From NCBI GenBank assembly GCA_005765155.1, contig VCCP01000007.1, forward strand, positions 1,319,501 to 1,383,500: a stretch of DNA of 64,000 nucleotides, written 5' to 3'. The position numbers and the translations under genes are program-made. Numbering within the stretch: the stretch's first letter is position 1; each line of letters opens with the position of its first letter. The notes beneath the pieces were generated by a model. It made no database searches, had not been told where the DNA came from, and saw nothing but the letters and a program-made list of their open reading frames with translations. Shown here piece after piece: positions 35,384 to 47,568 of the stretch. Source of the DNA: Zelopaecilomyces penicillatus. Lineage: Eukaryota; Ascomycota; Sordariomycetes; Hypocreales; Pseudodiploosporaceae.

Positions 35384-37356
35384 ATGGGCGAGAACGAGGG
35401 CGAAGACGGGGCTAAAGGCAGAGCCAAGTCCATGAGTAAACACATCGTCTTTGAAGATGGGAGCCTCGATGGCAGTGATGAAGATGAGAGAGCTGTTGAG
35501 GTAATATGTCAATTTTTTCCTCGCGTGCTGCGTTTGTTCCCTGCTCCATCCTTTCGACGGTGGCATCTCGCGAGCTGTTCGATCTTAAGTCTCAGCATAC
35601 CAACATTCACAGGTTACCTTCGAGCCTGGCAACCCGTATCGTCGAAAGAGCTCGCTTGTTTCCTCGGATGTCAAAGCACCCTTAGCACATCGTCTGCCAC
35701 CTGGACGACGTGCCGAATGCATCGTTCATCAATTGCTGGAAGCGCAGCGGCGGGGTAAGGCCTCGTCTATCACGAGTGCTGCAGACCAGTACCATACTCA
35801 TCCCATATATGCCAACCAACAAAGACACGTTGAGCCGGTAGCTACTGCCAAAGGCGCGGGTGAGAATGTCGACCATGCGGAGGTTAAGATGATAAGAAGC
35901 ATGCCCCCCATCGAAACGGACCCGCAGAGTTTGGGTAGGCGCGCTGGTGGGCATCTGGATCTGCCTGATCGAACTGGCGAGATGTCACCAGTTCCATCTG
36001 GGACCAGCACCCCACAGTATGACAACGTTCATAGCCGGATGCTCACAAAGAAGCAGCTAAGCGATATGGCATGGGGAGTGCGCGAGCTGAGCCGGCGATT
36101 GAGCAGCATGCGGCTCCGCTTCCGCGCCAGATCAATTCTCATTCTTACCAAGATATACGACCAGGATCTAATACCAAAAACACGAGCGTTAACTCAATGG
36201 CTACTAGATAAAGAGAGACCAGTCAAGTACGTCGTGTATGTGCAGGACAAACTCAAGACCAACAAGAAGTTTAATGTAGCCGAGTTGGTGAATGAAGTGG
36301 CCAAGGGCTACGTTGACGGCGGAGCTGTGGATGAAAGCAGCGCCCGCGAGGGTATAAACAGACGGCTGAGATACTGGGACGAAGGCATGTGTAGATCACG
36401 ACCGCACATGTTCGATTTTGTCATCACACTGGGCGGGGACGGGACAGTTCTATATGCGAGCTGGCTCTTCCAGCGAATCGTACCCCCGGTGCTGAGCTTC
36501 GCGCTGGGAAGTCTAGGTTTCCTCACCAAGTTTGACTTTGAGAACTATCAGTCAACTCTCAACTCCGCGTTCAACAAGGGTGTGACTGTCAGCCTGAGAC
36601 TCCGGTTCGAGAGTACCGTTATGCGGAGTATTCGCAAGAAGGCACCGACCCCAGAGAGCAGTTCGGAAGAGGATGAAGATGAGCTGCACCGTCAGCGAGA
36701 TCTGGTGGAGGAGCTGATTGGAGAGGAGAGGGAAGATGCGCATACACATCGGCCTGACGGTACCTTTGAGATACTGAATGAAGTTGTAGTAGATCGAGGG
36801 CCAAATGCCAGTGAGATAACCCACCCCTACACCCCGGTCTGGCAGTTTACTTCTGAGATTTTTTGATAAAAACGACAAAACATACCACCTTGCTAACTGA
36901 AGTGAATTACTAGCAATGTCTTCGGCGGAAATCTTTGGAGACGACGAGCACTTCACCTCCGTTCTCGCAGATGGCATCTGTGTCTCAACACCCACAGGCT
37001 CAACCGCCTACAACCTAGCCGCTGGCGGCTCTCTCTGCCACCCGGACAACCCAGTAATGCTAGTGACGGCCATCTGTGCACACACGCTCTCCTTCCGACC
37101 GATCATCCTCCCGGATACCATTGTACTACGTGTCGGCGTCCCGTTTGATGCCCGCACGTCCTCGTGGGCCAGCTTCGACGGCCGCGAGCGGGTGGAGCTG
37201 CGGCCCGGGGACTATGTGACCATCAGCGCGAGCAGGTTTCCGTTTGCATCGGTGCAGGAGGAAGGGCGGCGGAGCGAGGATTGGGTGAATAGTATCAGTG
37301 GGAAGCTTGGGTGGAATACGAGACAGAAGCAAAAGAATTACAAGTCATGGCTCTAA
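35384..37356 (+). CDS. NAD kinase (ATP-NAD kinase), Utr1-like
   Basis: Phosphorylates NAD(H) to NADP(H). Exons are 35384-35500, 35613-36810 and 36914-37356, 585 aa. The second splice gives VVDRGPNATMSSAEIFGDD, exactly the family sequence. The catalytic TLGGDGTVLYASWLF lies at about 311-325 (GGDG near 313), followed by PPVLSFALGSLGFLTKF. The NAD-binding Asn-Glu pair is in EILNEVVVDRGPN (about 428). LADGICVSTPTGSTAYNLA and RPIILPDTIVLRVGV are in the last exon. A long N-terminal region (about 150 residues, with Ser/Glu-rich HIVFEDGSLDGSDEDE) and an acidic insert SSSEEDEDE are typical of fungal cytosolic isoforms. No mitochondrial presequence is seen, which argues against a Pos5 type. Confidence 0.95.
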
Positions 37357-37865
37357 GGGGTGGGGTGAGGTTGTTTTAGGGGTGAGGTGTGCTAGCTTGT
37401 CCATATACACATACATGTGAAGTAGATCATCTTTAACCTCCAATATAACAGCTTCAGCGAAATGTCATGCCTCTTTTTTTCTTTCCCTTTCTTCTTCCAC
37501 CATGTTGCCATCCCCATGTCCTAGGGGGATACATGTCACCAGGGTTAGGGTAGTACAGATTGCGGGGGTTCCAATTCTAAATTTGTGCTTTCTGCTTCGT
37601 TCGGACCCCCTGAGCTTCCCCTTATTAGCTTCTCAGGACGAAACCCCATATTGTAATCTTACCAACCAGACGTGCAGCTCCTTGGTCAGCACTTTGGGGG
37701 GGGTTCTTCTTCCACAATCCTCAATTGACACGAAGCAAGCCCTCTCGAAACCTTTTGAAGTCACCAAGAAAATTCTTTCAAGGGGAACGAGAAGGAAACG
37801 ACCCAACAAAAGCCCAGATTTCGAATCCAAATAGACAACACCAGGAAGAAAAAAAAAGAGACACA
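37357..37865. other. Intergenic region, NAD kinase to EBP-like gene
   Basis: About 500 bp without credible coding sequence. It includes T-rich 3' UTR sequence of NAD kinase and a CA/GA-rich leader just before the next ATG. Confidence 0.6.
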
Positions 37866-38792
37866 ATGGCTTCCTCTCTACCTCCAGACCTGTTTGACCA
37901 AACGACAATTATCTCGCTTCTCTCGACCGTCGCCATCGTCGTCGCCGCCTACGCGACCTCGCGCGCTGTTCTCGCTACTTCAACCTCCGGCACGCTGCGC
38001 TTCCTCTTCATCTGGCACATGGCCGATGCCCTCTGCCACTTCATCCTCGAGGGCAGCTTTCTCTACCACTGCTTCTTCTCCTACGTGGACGCCGCCAAGG
38101 CTGTTGACGTTGCCAATAATTGGTTCCCTACGCCCTACAACTTTCTCGGCCACGAGGATCGTCGCATCTATGGGCCACAGGCTGGGGGCAGCAACCCCTT
38201 GGCTCAGCTGTGGATGGTGTACGCGAGGGCCGATAGGCGATGGGCTGGTGCTGATCTTGTATGTTTGCTGCGCGGTGGTTTTCTTGGTCCTGACATTGTT
38301 TTCCATGCCCTGTTTCAATTGATTTATCCGGTGAAGACGCCTGGTGAGGAACATTATATTGTGCTAACCTTGAATGATATTGATAGGGTGTCATCAGCCT
38401 TGAGCTTCTGACTGTCTTTTTCGATGGACCCCTGGCCACCTATATTTGCTATCTCATCGCGAAACAGAACCCTAAAGCTAGCATCTGGATGATTGTTCTC
38501 GCCACTTGTGAGCTGTATGGTGGTAAGTCGACAAATATATTTCCTCCTTTCCGTTGATTGTTATTATGTTCTTCGGTTCCAGAGCATTAATCCTCGTATA
38601 GGCTTTATGACTTTCTGCCCTGAGTGGTTGACTGGCAATATCAATCTCGACAGCAGCAACTTCATGTACATGTGGGTATACCTGGTCTTCTTCAATATGC
38701 TTTGGGTCTTCATCCCTTTGTATGCAGTTTACTACTCCATCAATGAGATATCAAGTGCTTTTGCCGCGCGCGCGGCAAAGAAAAATAGGTAG
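37866..38792 (+). CDS. EBP/EXPERA-domain membrane protein (sterol delta8-delta7 isomerase-like)
   Basis: Predicted ER membrane protein related to emopamil-binding protein, which moves the C8 double bond of sterols. Exons are 37866-38258, 38387-38522 and 38602-38792, 239 aa. Four to five membrane segments: residues about 15-37, 42-60 (FLFIWHMADALCHFILEG, with His and Glu in the position of EBP catalytic residues), the FFDGPLATYICYLIA segment, WMIVLATCELYGGF and VYLVFFNMLWVFIPLYAVYYS. WMVYARADRRW and the DGPL..Y motif are EBP hallmarks. The C-terminus AARAAKKNR is basic and could serve as an ER-retrieval signal. Most fungi use the unrelated ERG2 for this step, so the true substrate is uncertain. 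Confidence 0.87.
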
Positions 38793-38995
38793 AGATTGAA
38801 TGCAGAATCAGATGTAGACCGATTCATCACGTATTTTGATCGAAGAATTTCAGATATTGTGGCAAAAGTTTTCATTTAGGAGCTAATAGGGGTATTATGT
38901 GACCAATTCAAGGCAACAAATGCCATTTCAAAGCCAGTTGTTCATTCAACATCCATCGCTCTTGTCCACTTCCATCATCTGGTGTACACGATCGT

Positions 38996-39277
38996 TTAGA
39001 TCTGCTGCTTGTGGGCCTCGCCCTTGGCGTCGTGCTTGGTCTCGTCGGCCTTGTCGCCTAGAGCGTCCTTGGCAGCGCCGAGACTGTGAGATGTGTTTGT
39101 TAGTCACCGAGATATGAGATGGGATGATTGAGAGAAAACAAGAGAAGTGTCGTACCGAGTGCCAACTCCGGCATTGCTATCCTTGGCGACCTCCTTGTTG
39201 GCCTCCTTAGAAGTGCCAGCAGTGGCCTTCTGGACCTGCTCGGAAACGTAGTTTGCGCCTTGCTTGAGGGACTCCAT
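38996..39277 (-). CDS. grg1: Glucose-repressible small protein Grg1/CCG-1
   Basis: Hydrophilic 69-residue protein of the Neurospora grg-1/ccg-1 family, strongly expressed under glucose limitation, stress and clock control; the molecular role is unknown. Minus exons are 39277-39156 and 39083-38996 (phase 2). The sequence MESLKQGANYVSEQVQKA, then KEANKEVAKDSNAGVGTR and LGAAKDALGDKADETKHDAK is diagnostic. A TATA box lies about 126 bp upstream and a CA-rich leader precedes the ATG, as expected for an abundant transcript. Confidence 0.95.
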
Positions 39278-42200
39278 TGTGAATGGTTTTGAGTTTGTTT
39301 GTGGAGGTTGGTTGTGAGTGTGTTGATTGTAGTGTAAGATGATTGTGTGAGTGAAGGTGATGATGAAAGAAAGACGTAAACTGGAGCGGGTGGTCCTGGG
39401 GCTTTTATAGAGCTGTGTGCTTTCAAAATCTGGAGCAGGAGGAGCCCAACATTGATGTGTTGCTTTGATTACCTACCTACCTAGCTATGTCATCTCCCGA
39501 TGAGCTCCTGCCAACGGGCAATCATGTGAAGCCCAAACAGGCTTCGGTGTCGTCATAGAGTACGCATGTATTTGCGACCTGGGCAACTTCTTGGTCCACA
39601 AGCTGACGCCACAAATGGCATTGCGGCTCTGGACGGGCCATCGAATCAACACGGGATGCAACATGACAGGTAACCTAGGTAGTCAGATACCTGCTTACCC
39701 ATTCACTAGGCAGTACCTATCTACCATTTGTATTATGAATATGTACATTGATCGGTGAATTGGAGTTGATCCCAATTAACTTAGTATGCGTTTGGAGCAC
39801 CTGAAACTACGAAGATTGCTGTTGACGTGCCAATTTGTTAAGCAACACGAGAGCTTGCCTTCACCATCTACCCGATTTGAGGGACTATGAGGGGCAACTG
39901 TTTCCCCGCCTGTCACGGGCAATGACATCATGTCAGGCATGGTTCATTGAACCCAGCAATCAGACATCAAGAAAGATCTGTCGCTTTCGCCGGAAGCTGC
40001 TCGTTAGGCAAGTGAGTTGGCATGTTGAGGCAACTGCTCCCAAACATCCTCAGCCTACCGGAGCTTAATGACCGGAGAGTGACGTGACCGTGTTGAAGTG
40101 CCCGCAAACGCCACAACTCTGTGCCAGTTGGTGGGGTTGATGACGCAAGTGTGGCATGTGCAGCAGCTCCCATTCGGTCCACCTCCACTTAACAGTCACT
40201 TCAGCATCGAGATCTTGACTCCAGCCGGAAGTTTGCCTCCGCCCGACATGCGCTTTCTGGGACGGCTATGCGTTCGGAATATTGGTCTTGTCGCTCGCAA
40301 GCGGCATCTAACCGGTTGGCGATGCATGCCCCTCATGCCTGCAGACGAATACAGCTTGGAGTTGCGCATGGTGACGCAATTTAGGCTCGCAGGCTGTCCA
40401 TGTAGCATCAAGTGAAGGCAACTGAGAGATGCCTTCTTTGCCTATCAGAGCACTTTGAAGAATGCGGACTTGGGCTGATGTCCACGAATTCAAATCAAGT
40501 TCAACATGACATTGTCTGCCGCTCCGACGTCGACCCTCGTTTACGACTCAATGCATTCACGTACCGACGCATTCCCACGGCTCATCACGGCAAAGGCCTC
40601 AACACCTACCCTTCCATCGTTTTATTTCTTAAACATGCCTACATGTATTACGTACCACTCATCCGCTTTGGCACGTGTTTGCTACGAATAACTCGGCTGC
40701 GATATTCAACCTTTGCTTTGGCCAGGAATTTACTTTGGGGAAGACTTGATCAAGGTCCAAACCTGCGGAAGTTACACCTATTAAACCAACATTATTCCTG
40801 CGAGTGCGGTTGAGTAGCAGGATTTAGAGTAGCAAGGCATACTGGAAACTTGCAAAACACCAGCAGAGACAATCATCGCAACCTAGTCCAGCGGGAAGAT
40901 GGGGCAATCAAGGTTGGAAGCAGGCATGCAGATTGCGTTAGATCAGAAATGCGCTGCTGCTTGTCGTATTGCGCAGTGTAATTTCGCTTCGATTCACGAA
41001 TTGGGACGGAGATGCGCATAGGTTTCGAAAACTGTTTGCTTGAACAGAGCCTAGGTCTAGAGCCGTGTCGCATTGAGACGTTACATGCTAGGGACCAGGA
41101 CCGTTCTGTCCTTTGTGAGTTTTGCTGCTGCAATTTAACACACCAAGTGACCAGCAGCCTTCCAATTAATGCGTCGTGAAATAGCCTACATGCCGAGGGA
41201 GATAACAGAGGATGGTGATGGAAACCTCGATGCCATTGGATGAATTTGCGATGTAATTATGGCGCGAGATCTTGACACCGAGCATGCTTCATAGAGTCGA
41301 GGGAGGAACGCACAGGATTATGGGAGGAGTGGCCTTGTATATGAATGGAGACGGCTACCGCCCTTCCACCAAGCGCTGTGGACTTGAAGTCACACAACTA
41401 CCAAACCTGCACTGCACGGAAGTTGAAATCCAGCACTCCAACTGCAGACAATGCAGCTGAACACAATGCGCCCTTGCAAACTCTCCATGTGAATACGAAG
41501 TACAGCTAATGCATTCGACAATGCCAAACTTTATCCTAGTTCAATATTGCGTTGCTATGCTTTCTGCAATGTTGTTTGGTGATAGAGTGTGCGCTCTACA
41601 GGGGCGAGGTGCCATTTTTGCTCTGATCTGGCGATATTATGACTGTGGCATGTGCTCACGTTGCTTCTGACCTCTGACCTTTTCACGACGTTCGTAATCG
41701 AGATGTCAAGGCAGTCTGTGCTCAGGAGTGTCGTTGTTTCGCAACAGCCACATGGCTCAGGGTCTGTGACTGCTAAACTGCCCAAGACCCAAATAGCACT
41801 TGGCTTAAGATTAGTCATCGACTGAGATCTTGGGCCAGCACCAATCACATTCTCACAACATCTGTGATCTCCACTCTTCGTTGTCGGCTTTCAAACCTCC
41901 ACCATTGAACTTCAAACCTCCTGAGTTTCGAAACCTGAATGTGTTCCAAATGTGCTTCAAACCCTGCCGCCACGCTTCAAGCAACCCCTCATCAAGACAA
42001 TTACCGTGCTTCTCAGGCTAATCAGGCGTTATGCGGATACCAGCGGGCTGGACCCTGCCGTGATGGTATTTGAAAGCGGCTCCCTGTCTCAAGTACGAAG
42101 TAGGCACGGTAGGCAACCGAGTGTGTTCGCCACCACCAATGTCAAGGCATCGGGGATGGCGTTGAAGCCAAGTTTTGTGTGGCTTCCCACGGAGCAAGGG

Positions 42201-43024
42201 CCGTTAATCCAAGAGGAGAAATTTTCACGGAGGAACCTGGAAATGGGAAGCCCCCGAGATCGAGCTGAACAAAATGGTAATGCTTCGTCACATAACCCGG
42301 GACGAACATCAACGCCATCCGGGCTGAACGCCGGTCTTGTCTGGGCAGAACCACTCTCTGATACGATGTAATAACCAAGGCTCCCGGTCCCTTCCAAAAG
42401 AGCATGGACCCTGCTCGATAGTGTCCTCAAATCATGCCATGCAATGCTACTCCAAACAGAGCTACTTGTTTGGTTGCCATGCCGGAATCTAGATTCCCCG
42501 GACTTATCCACATCCTTCATGTATGATATTTGCTCCATCATCTCCACACCAGAGCCGTCTCTTCTTTCCTTTTTGCATGCCACCCCTTGACGGTTTTACG
42601 ATTGTTGTGCGGAATTCCTAGAAACAGGCCTGGTGTCTGCTTCTCTCTCTTTCTTTCTTTTGTGCTTTCCTCCCATACTATCGTTTAATTCTTTCAATCT
42701 TGCTTTCACGTCGTCCGGAACGACCTTTTACGCCATTCCGATCGCCCATCCATACTCGAGTCGTTGCGAATATGTACTGTTCTGTTAGCGGGGGCCTCAC
42801 GAAGTAGTTGCCATTCTCCCTCGTTCGGTTATCTCAAGCATCCAAATACACTCATTACGTTACGTCTCTTATAAACGCCAATATCTTCCGAATCGACCTG
42901 ATACCCCGAACGCCAACAGCCATTAATCAGAGTGTGCCTCAATGACGACGTAGCTTTCAAACCCAGCCAAGGCTTGAAAGCCGGAGCTCAGAACAATTTG
43001 TGGCTGGACCAGAATTTAGACATT
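39278..43024. other. Intergenic region of 3.7 kb between grg1 and the seven-helix membrane protein
   Basis: Holds the grg1 promoter at its left end and the promoter/5' UTR of the seven-helix gene at its right end (pyrimidine-rich around 42640-42700). In between only short ORFs are present. A run of TTCAAACC words occurs around 41888-41970. No gene can be supported. Confidence 0.55.
39403..39409 (-). promoter_or_regulatory. TATA box of grg1
   Basis: On the minus strand the sequence reads CTATAAAAGC, about 126 bp upstream of the Grg1 start. Well-placed TATA boxes are characteristic of highly inducible fungal genes. Confidence 0.75.
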
Positions 43025-45140
43025 ATGAATACTAATAGCTGGAACGTCCTGGAAGCTCGAGGCGAAGAGCTATGGCTCAGGCAAATCGATTCCGAATCGA
43101 ATGGGTTCCAGTTTCAGACAAACTCAACATCTTCCGCCATCAACGATCTTAGATTTGCCGTGGCCAAGTCACTTCGGACGTCGATTATAATCCTCGCAAG
43201 TTTCAATGTAGTGATGGCCTTTGCGACTGCAGTTGGTATATTTTGGGACTGTTATGCAACAGCGAGGAGAAGCGATCCAAACATCAGGTTGCGGCGGTAC
43301 GCTATTGGCACGTATTTTTTTTTACGGGGGAGATGTGCTAATTTATGGCCAGCTTCTCATTGTTTAAAGTCATAGGATCTGCAGAGACATTCCCATTTAT
43401 ACTTTCTCTTGGAATAATTGCCCAAGGCATCATGTTTGCGGTTGCTCAAAGCAAAGGCATGCAAGCACTCTTGATGCTCGGATGCACTCCGATTTCACAG
43501 CTGGTGCTACCAGGTATGTATACTGTTTGGCAATTAGCAATATGATATTTTTAACTAATAGTAAAACCTTTTGCAGCAATATTCATTGTTCCTTATATTC
43601 AGCTTGTGTTCGGAGTGGAGAAGACACTACAGGCATTGAGACGGCGGCCCTTTGCCCTAAGAAGGAAATGGATCTTTCCGACGTGTCTTCTCGCCATCAT
43701 TGCAGGCTTGGTCGGGACTTATATCTTTACTTGCTTCGTACGGGCGCCCAACTTTTGCTTTTCATCGCTCTTTTCATTTGTCACAACATGGGCGCTCGGG
43801 TGTTTCAGTCTATTCGTTGGAATTACCGGAACCTTGCTCATCGGAAGCGTTGTGATCTTTATTCGCCTTTACAGAGACGCGAGAATTGGTGTTGTAGAGA
43901 GAGTGTCGGCGTCATGGATGGTATACTACATGGTGCTGGGGGCGGTTTCAAATGTGAGTACTCCGAGACCATGGCGTGAAGCAAACATGGCTTAGATAGT
44001 AAGGACGGTTGCTAACCATTCACATAGGCTCTTGCAACCCCGTTCTTCGCAAGTGTCGCATTTGGGCAATCCAAAGGTATGACTAAAGGACTCGATCAGC
44101 TTGCCATGGTTGCTAGCGTCGTTACCAATCTCTCTGGCCTTACTTGTGGTGTGTTGTATATATTTCTGCGATCCAGTCACAGAGGCCGAATCGGACCACC
44201 AAGCCAATCTGAACAGGGAGGGCGGCAGGTAAAGGATGGTATCCGAACTTTGGCTCCCAGCAGCTATATATACAACAAACAGATGGAACTGCCGATTTCA
44301 CCTCCAATAGTTTTTGACAGACCATGGACTGTTCAGACCTCGGAAGGGACCGTCATTGAGGGCGGATTCGTTATAGAAACACCTAAGAGAACAAACGTAC
44401 CCCGGGAACAGCACAGTCCATGGGGGCCTGATACGGCAACCTTGCCCACTGGAAGCGTGTCCGAAGAATATCAGGCTGCAGAAGCCCTTCAGACACAAGC
44501 GGATCAAAATCGACAGACACACCTTCGGAAAGGCTCATACAGCATCTTCCCCAGTGCAAGGGACACTTATTCAACACGGCCATCAGTTTTACTTCCTGCT
44601 ACCACATATTCTCCCTCAACGAAGTTAACAGCCCCGGATGAAGACTTGCTGCTACCGCCACCGACAATCCACTCCCCAGGTGGCCCTAGGCACCACCGAG
44701 ACTCCTCGCTAATCTCTTCTGCGTCCGTGCCGATTGGATTCCGAGTGTCAAATGTCGACAATATGCAGCGAATAAACACGTCATATTACCAAATGCCGAT
44801 GGCACCCTACTTCCCTCCGAGCCCAAACTATCAAAGGCGAGATCCATCTATGATGATCAAACCCTTGAGTGTAGTTCCTCCGGCAGAATACAGGGCCAGA
44901 ACAGATTCTACAGCGCAGAGCATTAACAAACAGCTACCTCCAATTCCTTTATCTACCACGCACAGAGGAGAAAACAATGTGCAAGGTGGTGATGAGGATT
45001 TCACACTAAGTCCTTCCGTCTACAGTCCAGAAGACGAAATTCCGCGATCCAAGATAATATATCCGAGGAAGTCGATTTATGGTGATGAGGATATGGCTTC
45101 GTCTGAGCGTCCCAGGGTAGAGACGGCAGAATGGATCTAA
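43025..45140 (+). CDS. Seven-transmembrane fungal protein with long cytoplasmic tail (GPCR-like topology)
   Basis: Conserved-looking membrane protein of unknown function, 640 aa. Exons are 43025-43296, 43353-43513, 43577-43953 and 44028-45140, all frame-consistent. Seven hydrophobic segments: SIIILASFNVVMAFATAVGI, FSLFKVIGSAETFPFILSL, the LLMLGCTPISQLVLPG/AIFIVPYIQLVFG pair region, FPTCLLAIIAGLVGTYIFTC, ALGCFSLFVGITGTLLIGSV, MVYYMVLGAVSNALATPFFA and VASVVTNLSGLTCGVLYIF. NQTN-type glycosylation sites are few (NSTSS near the N-terminus). Basic stretches follow helices 1, 3 and 5. The last 300 residues are Ser/Pro-rich and disordered. The arrangement fits a receptor with a phosphorylatable tail, but no classical GPCR motif (DRY, NPxxY) was seen. 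Function is not assigned. Confidence 0.82.
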
Positions 45141-45640
45141 AAGTTCATCACTGAAATTCACAAAAAAGGAGGTATTTGTGACGATTTCCGGCGTTGACGT
45201 GTCCCCCCAATAAAATGTTATCCAACATGGATGGATAGACAAGGATTGGATTGATAAATCTTTGGCGCTCATACCCTTTTTTCTTTCATCTTTTTACTTC
45301 TTCTCTCAAAATAGGTACAACATGGTCAGGATTTTTAGATCATGACTATTCTAGAGCCCCTTTTTCTTCTTTGCTTTTTCCTTTCCTTACTTCTTCAGCC
45401 CATTTTGATTATGAGCTATTTGTATAGTGACCGAGTCAGGCTTGTTGTGTATCTTTATATAGTCAACGTGTTTGAGACAGACAATGAATGGCATTATTCG
45501 TTGTTGATAGCTTGCGAAGCATGGATCTTTGATATGAAATCTGTTCTATGAAGCCCATTTGATGAATATCTATTTTCCTTCACGTCGCATCAAATGCATA
45601 GTGACAATACATTAACAGCATGTTCTACTTATCATCGCTC
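45141..45640. other. Convergent intergenic region (seven-helix and PAP2 3' ends)
   Basis: AT-rich sequence with T-tracts on the plus strand, probably two terminators. No coding signal. Confidence 0.6.
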
Positions 45641-46448
45641 TTATTTGGTCTTGTTTATGCCAGTACCTGAGCCTAAGCGGGCTCTCTCCCACTTCTCCCA
45701 GCCGGCTTGACACATGTCTTCATGTACTATCAGATCTCGTATACGAAACGCTCTTGCAATGGAAGTTTCCAGCCCCCAAGATAGCAGTCCTGATTGTCGG
45801 ATAATGGCTATGAAGATAAACCATACCAGAGCAAACATGGCACCAGCGGTGACACCGACCATGACTTGCCTTGGTGTGTGGTAGTTGAGATAGATTCTAC
45901 TCCAAGCGATAGCGCCGGCAGCAGCAAGGCCCACGACGCTCAAGAGCAGTCTCTCAAAGAGGGACCAGGATCCGGCTCCATCGGCAGTGCTGAACGGCAC
46001 GCCTCGAGTGGACGGTCTATGGCGCACCAGGAGGAATAGTGTTAGATATACACTCCAGTAGGCGACGAACTGGGAGTGGGAACTGGGCATGCCATAGCCC
46101 AAGCCGTGGATACGACGCGGGCGTTCCTCCTTGATGATGCGCTTGAGGGCGAAATTGAGAAGCTCGCAGGCTATCTGCCCGCCAGCGGCAAAGCCGACTT
46201 CTACTTCTCGAGTGGCGATGAAGAAGGAGGCGTAGACGACACACAGGGCCTGGGGTATGAGGGCCATAAACGCGCAAACGAGAGAGACGGGGTCTTCGGC
46301 GTCCTAAGGCGGAGGGTTAGAGGCGGCGGTTGACTGGTGAGCAGCAAGAGAGGAAGTATGGCGTAGGAAACCTATGGCAGGAATGACGTACATAGTAGAC
46401 GTGGGTTACCGCAAGGGAAGCCAGCGGCATATCAAATTCCTCGTCCAT
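45641..46448 (-). CDS. Dolichyl-diphosphatase-like PAP2 membrane phosphatase
   Basis: ER-membrane PAP2 enzyme that removes phosphate from dolichyl pyrophosphate so the carrier can be reused in N-glycosylation (yeast Cax4/Cwh8 type). Minus exons are 46448-46392 and 46303-45641, phase 0, 239 aa. The start MDEEFDMPLASLAVTHVYY joins DAEDPVSLVCAF, the usual family N-terminus. Three PAP2 motifs: K-x6-RP in KRIIKEERP (about 73-81), PSSHS (92-96) and SR-x5-H in SRIYLNYH (154-161). Four to five helices surround them. It is transcribed divergently from the RBR ligase. Confidence 0.93.
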
Positions 46449-47551
46449 GGTGTTTGACAATCGGAAGAGGGAGACAGAGCGGAATGATTGCGATAAGCGG
46501 GTGGAGTTGAAGTCTCGAGATACGGATCAAGGTTGAGCGGATGAGAAGTAGAATTTCATAGCCAGCGCATCTTCTTCGCTTTGCACTTCCTTGTCAGCAT
46601 GGAGTGTGCGTGTGAGCAAACGCGACAGCACGGCCAGGCTGCCAACAAGAGGAAGGCAGAAGGGCTGCAGAGAAGCACGATCGAAGTGTCGCTTAGCTGC
46701 TTGGAAGTTGGGGATGGCCCTGTTTATGGATCGCCGGAGGGGCGATTTTGGGGCAAGACAAGGGGGGGTTAATAGGGGATGGACAGACGTCAGAGCTCAC
46801 AGACAGGACTCAGGCGAGTCGCCAAGTAATAATAGGTGGCATGTGATCATAGAATGTGGCGGGTGCTAAGGCTGGATGATGGCCTGGCTGTGGCGTTGCG
46901 ACATGGTGCACGTGTTCAATGTCTGGGGTGGTGCAACACGACATTTATTAACTCCCAGTACAGTGACATAATTAATTAGACATGGTTACTATTTACGTAT
47001 TAACCAGTGGTGCTTGAGAGCACGACCACCAATCAGGGGCCTTTACCTGTCGCGCGTTACCCTTGAACAGTAGTGGTTTCTACAGGCGACTTTCTCGGGC
47101 CGTTCACTGGCGCGGTGAAGAGTCATTCAGTGTATCAGTCATCATTCACAGCGCCGCCACCACAACACTTCTAACCTTCTGTCGATTTCGACCACAGTCT
47201 TCCAGCGAGACTTAAGAAACGCATCGTTAAAACAACATTTATTTTCAGACATACCAGCATCGCATATTCTCATCCCGATCGCTCACCTGCAGGCCAGTAC
47301 TCATATAACTACGACCTCTCTGATTTCGGTATGTGCCGGGTAGGGGCGTGATATCAACGGCTAGCTCCCCAGCTTGCGGATAATCGCATCCATATATTCG
47401 CTATCAACTAACAACTCGCCACTATCAATCCCTTTCAACTGCTGGATCTTCGCCCCACATGACACCTGGAGCTGAAACTTTTAATACTCTTCACGCTGTT
47501 TATCATTGAAAACTCTAAAGATCATGACCCGTGTCTGGCTGCTCACCATAA
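46449..47551. promoter_or_regulatory. Divergent promoter region, PAP2 phosphatase / RBR ligase
   Basis: 1.1 kb with no credible gene. The right part is a long 5' UTR candidate for the RBR gene and contains an upstream ORF at 47524. Confidence 0.55.
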
Positions 47552-47568
47552 ATGGACCCCGCAGGTGA
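47524..47568 (+). promoter_or_regulatory. Upstream ORF overlapping the RBR ligase start
   Basis: ATG at 47524 opens a 14-codon frame (MTRVWLLTINGPRR then TGA). It ends 17 nt beyond the A of the main ATG at 47552, in a different frame. If it is in the mature 5' UTR, ribosomes that translate it would bypass the main start, so it should lower ligase output or demand leaky scanning. Confidence 0.5.

Noticed and set aside
37540..37550. GGGTTAGGG-like telomeric motif
   Set aside because: Single interrupted copy between housekeeping genes; no array.
41888..41970. Repeated TTCAAACC words as a CRISPR- or operator-like array
   Set aside because: Spacing and flanks are irregular, and only three to four partial copies exist.
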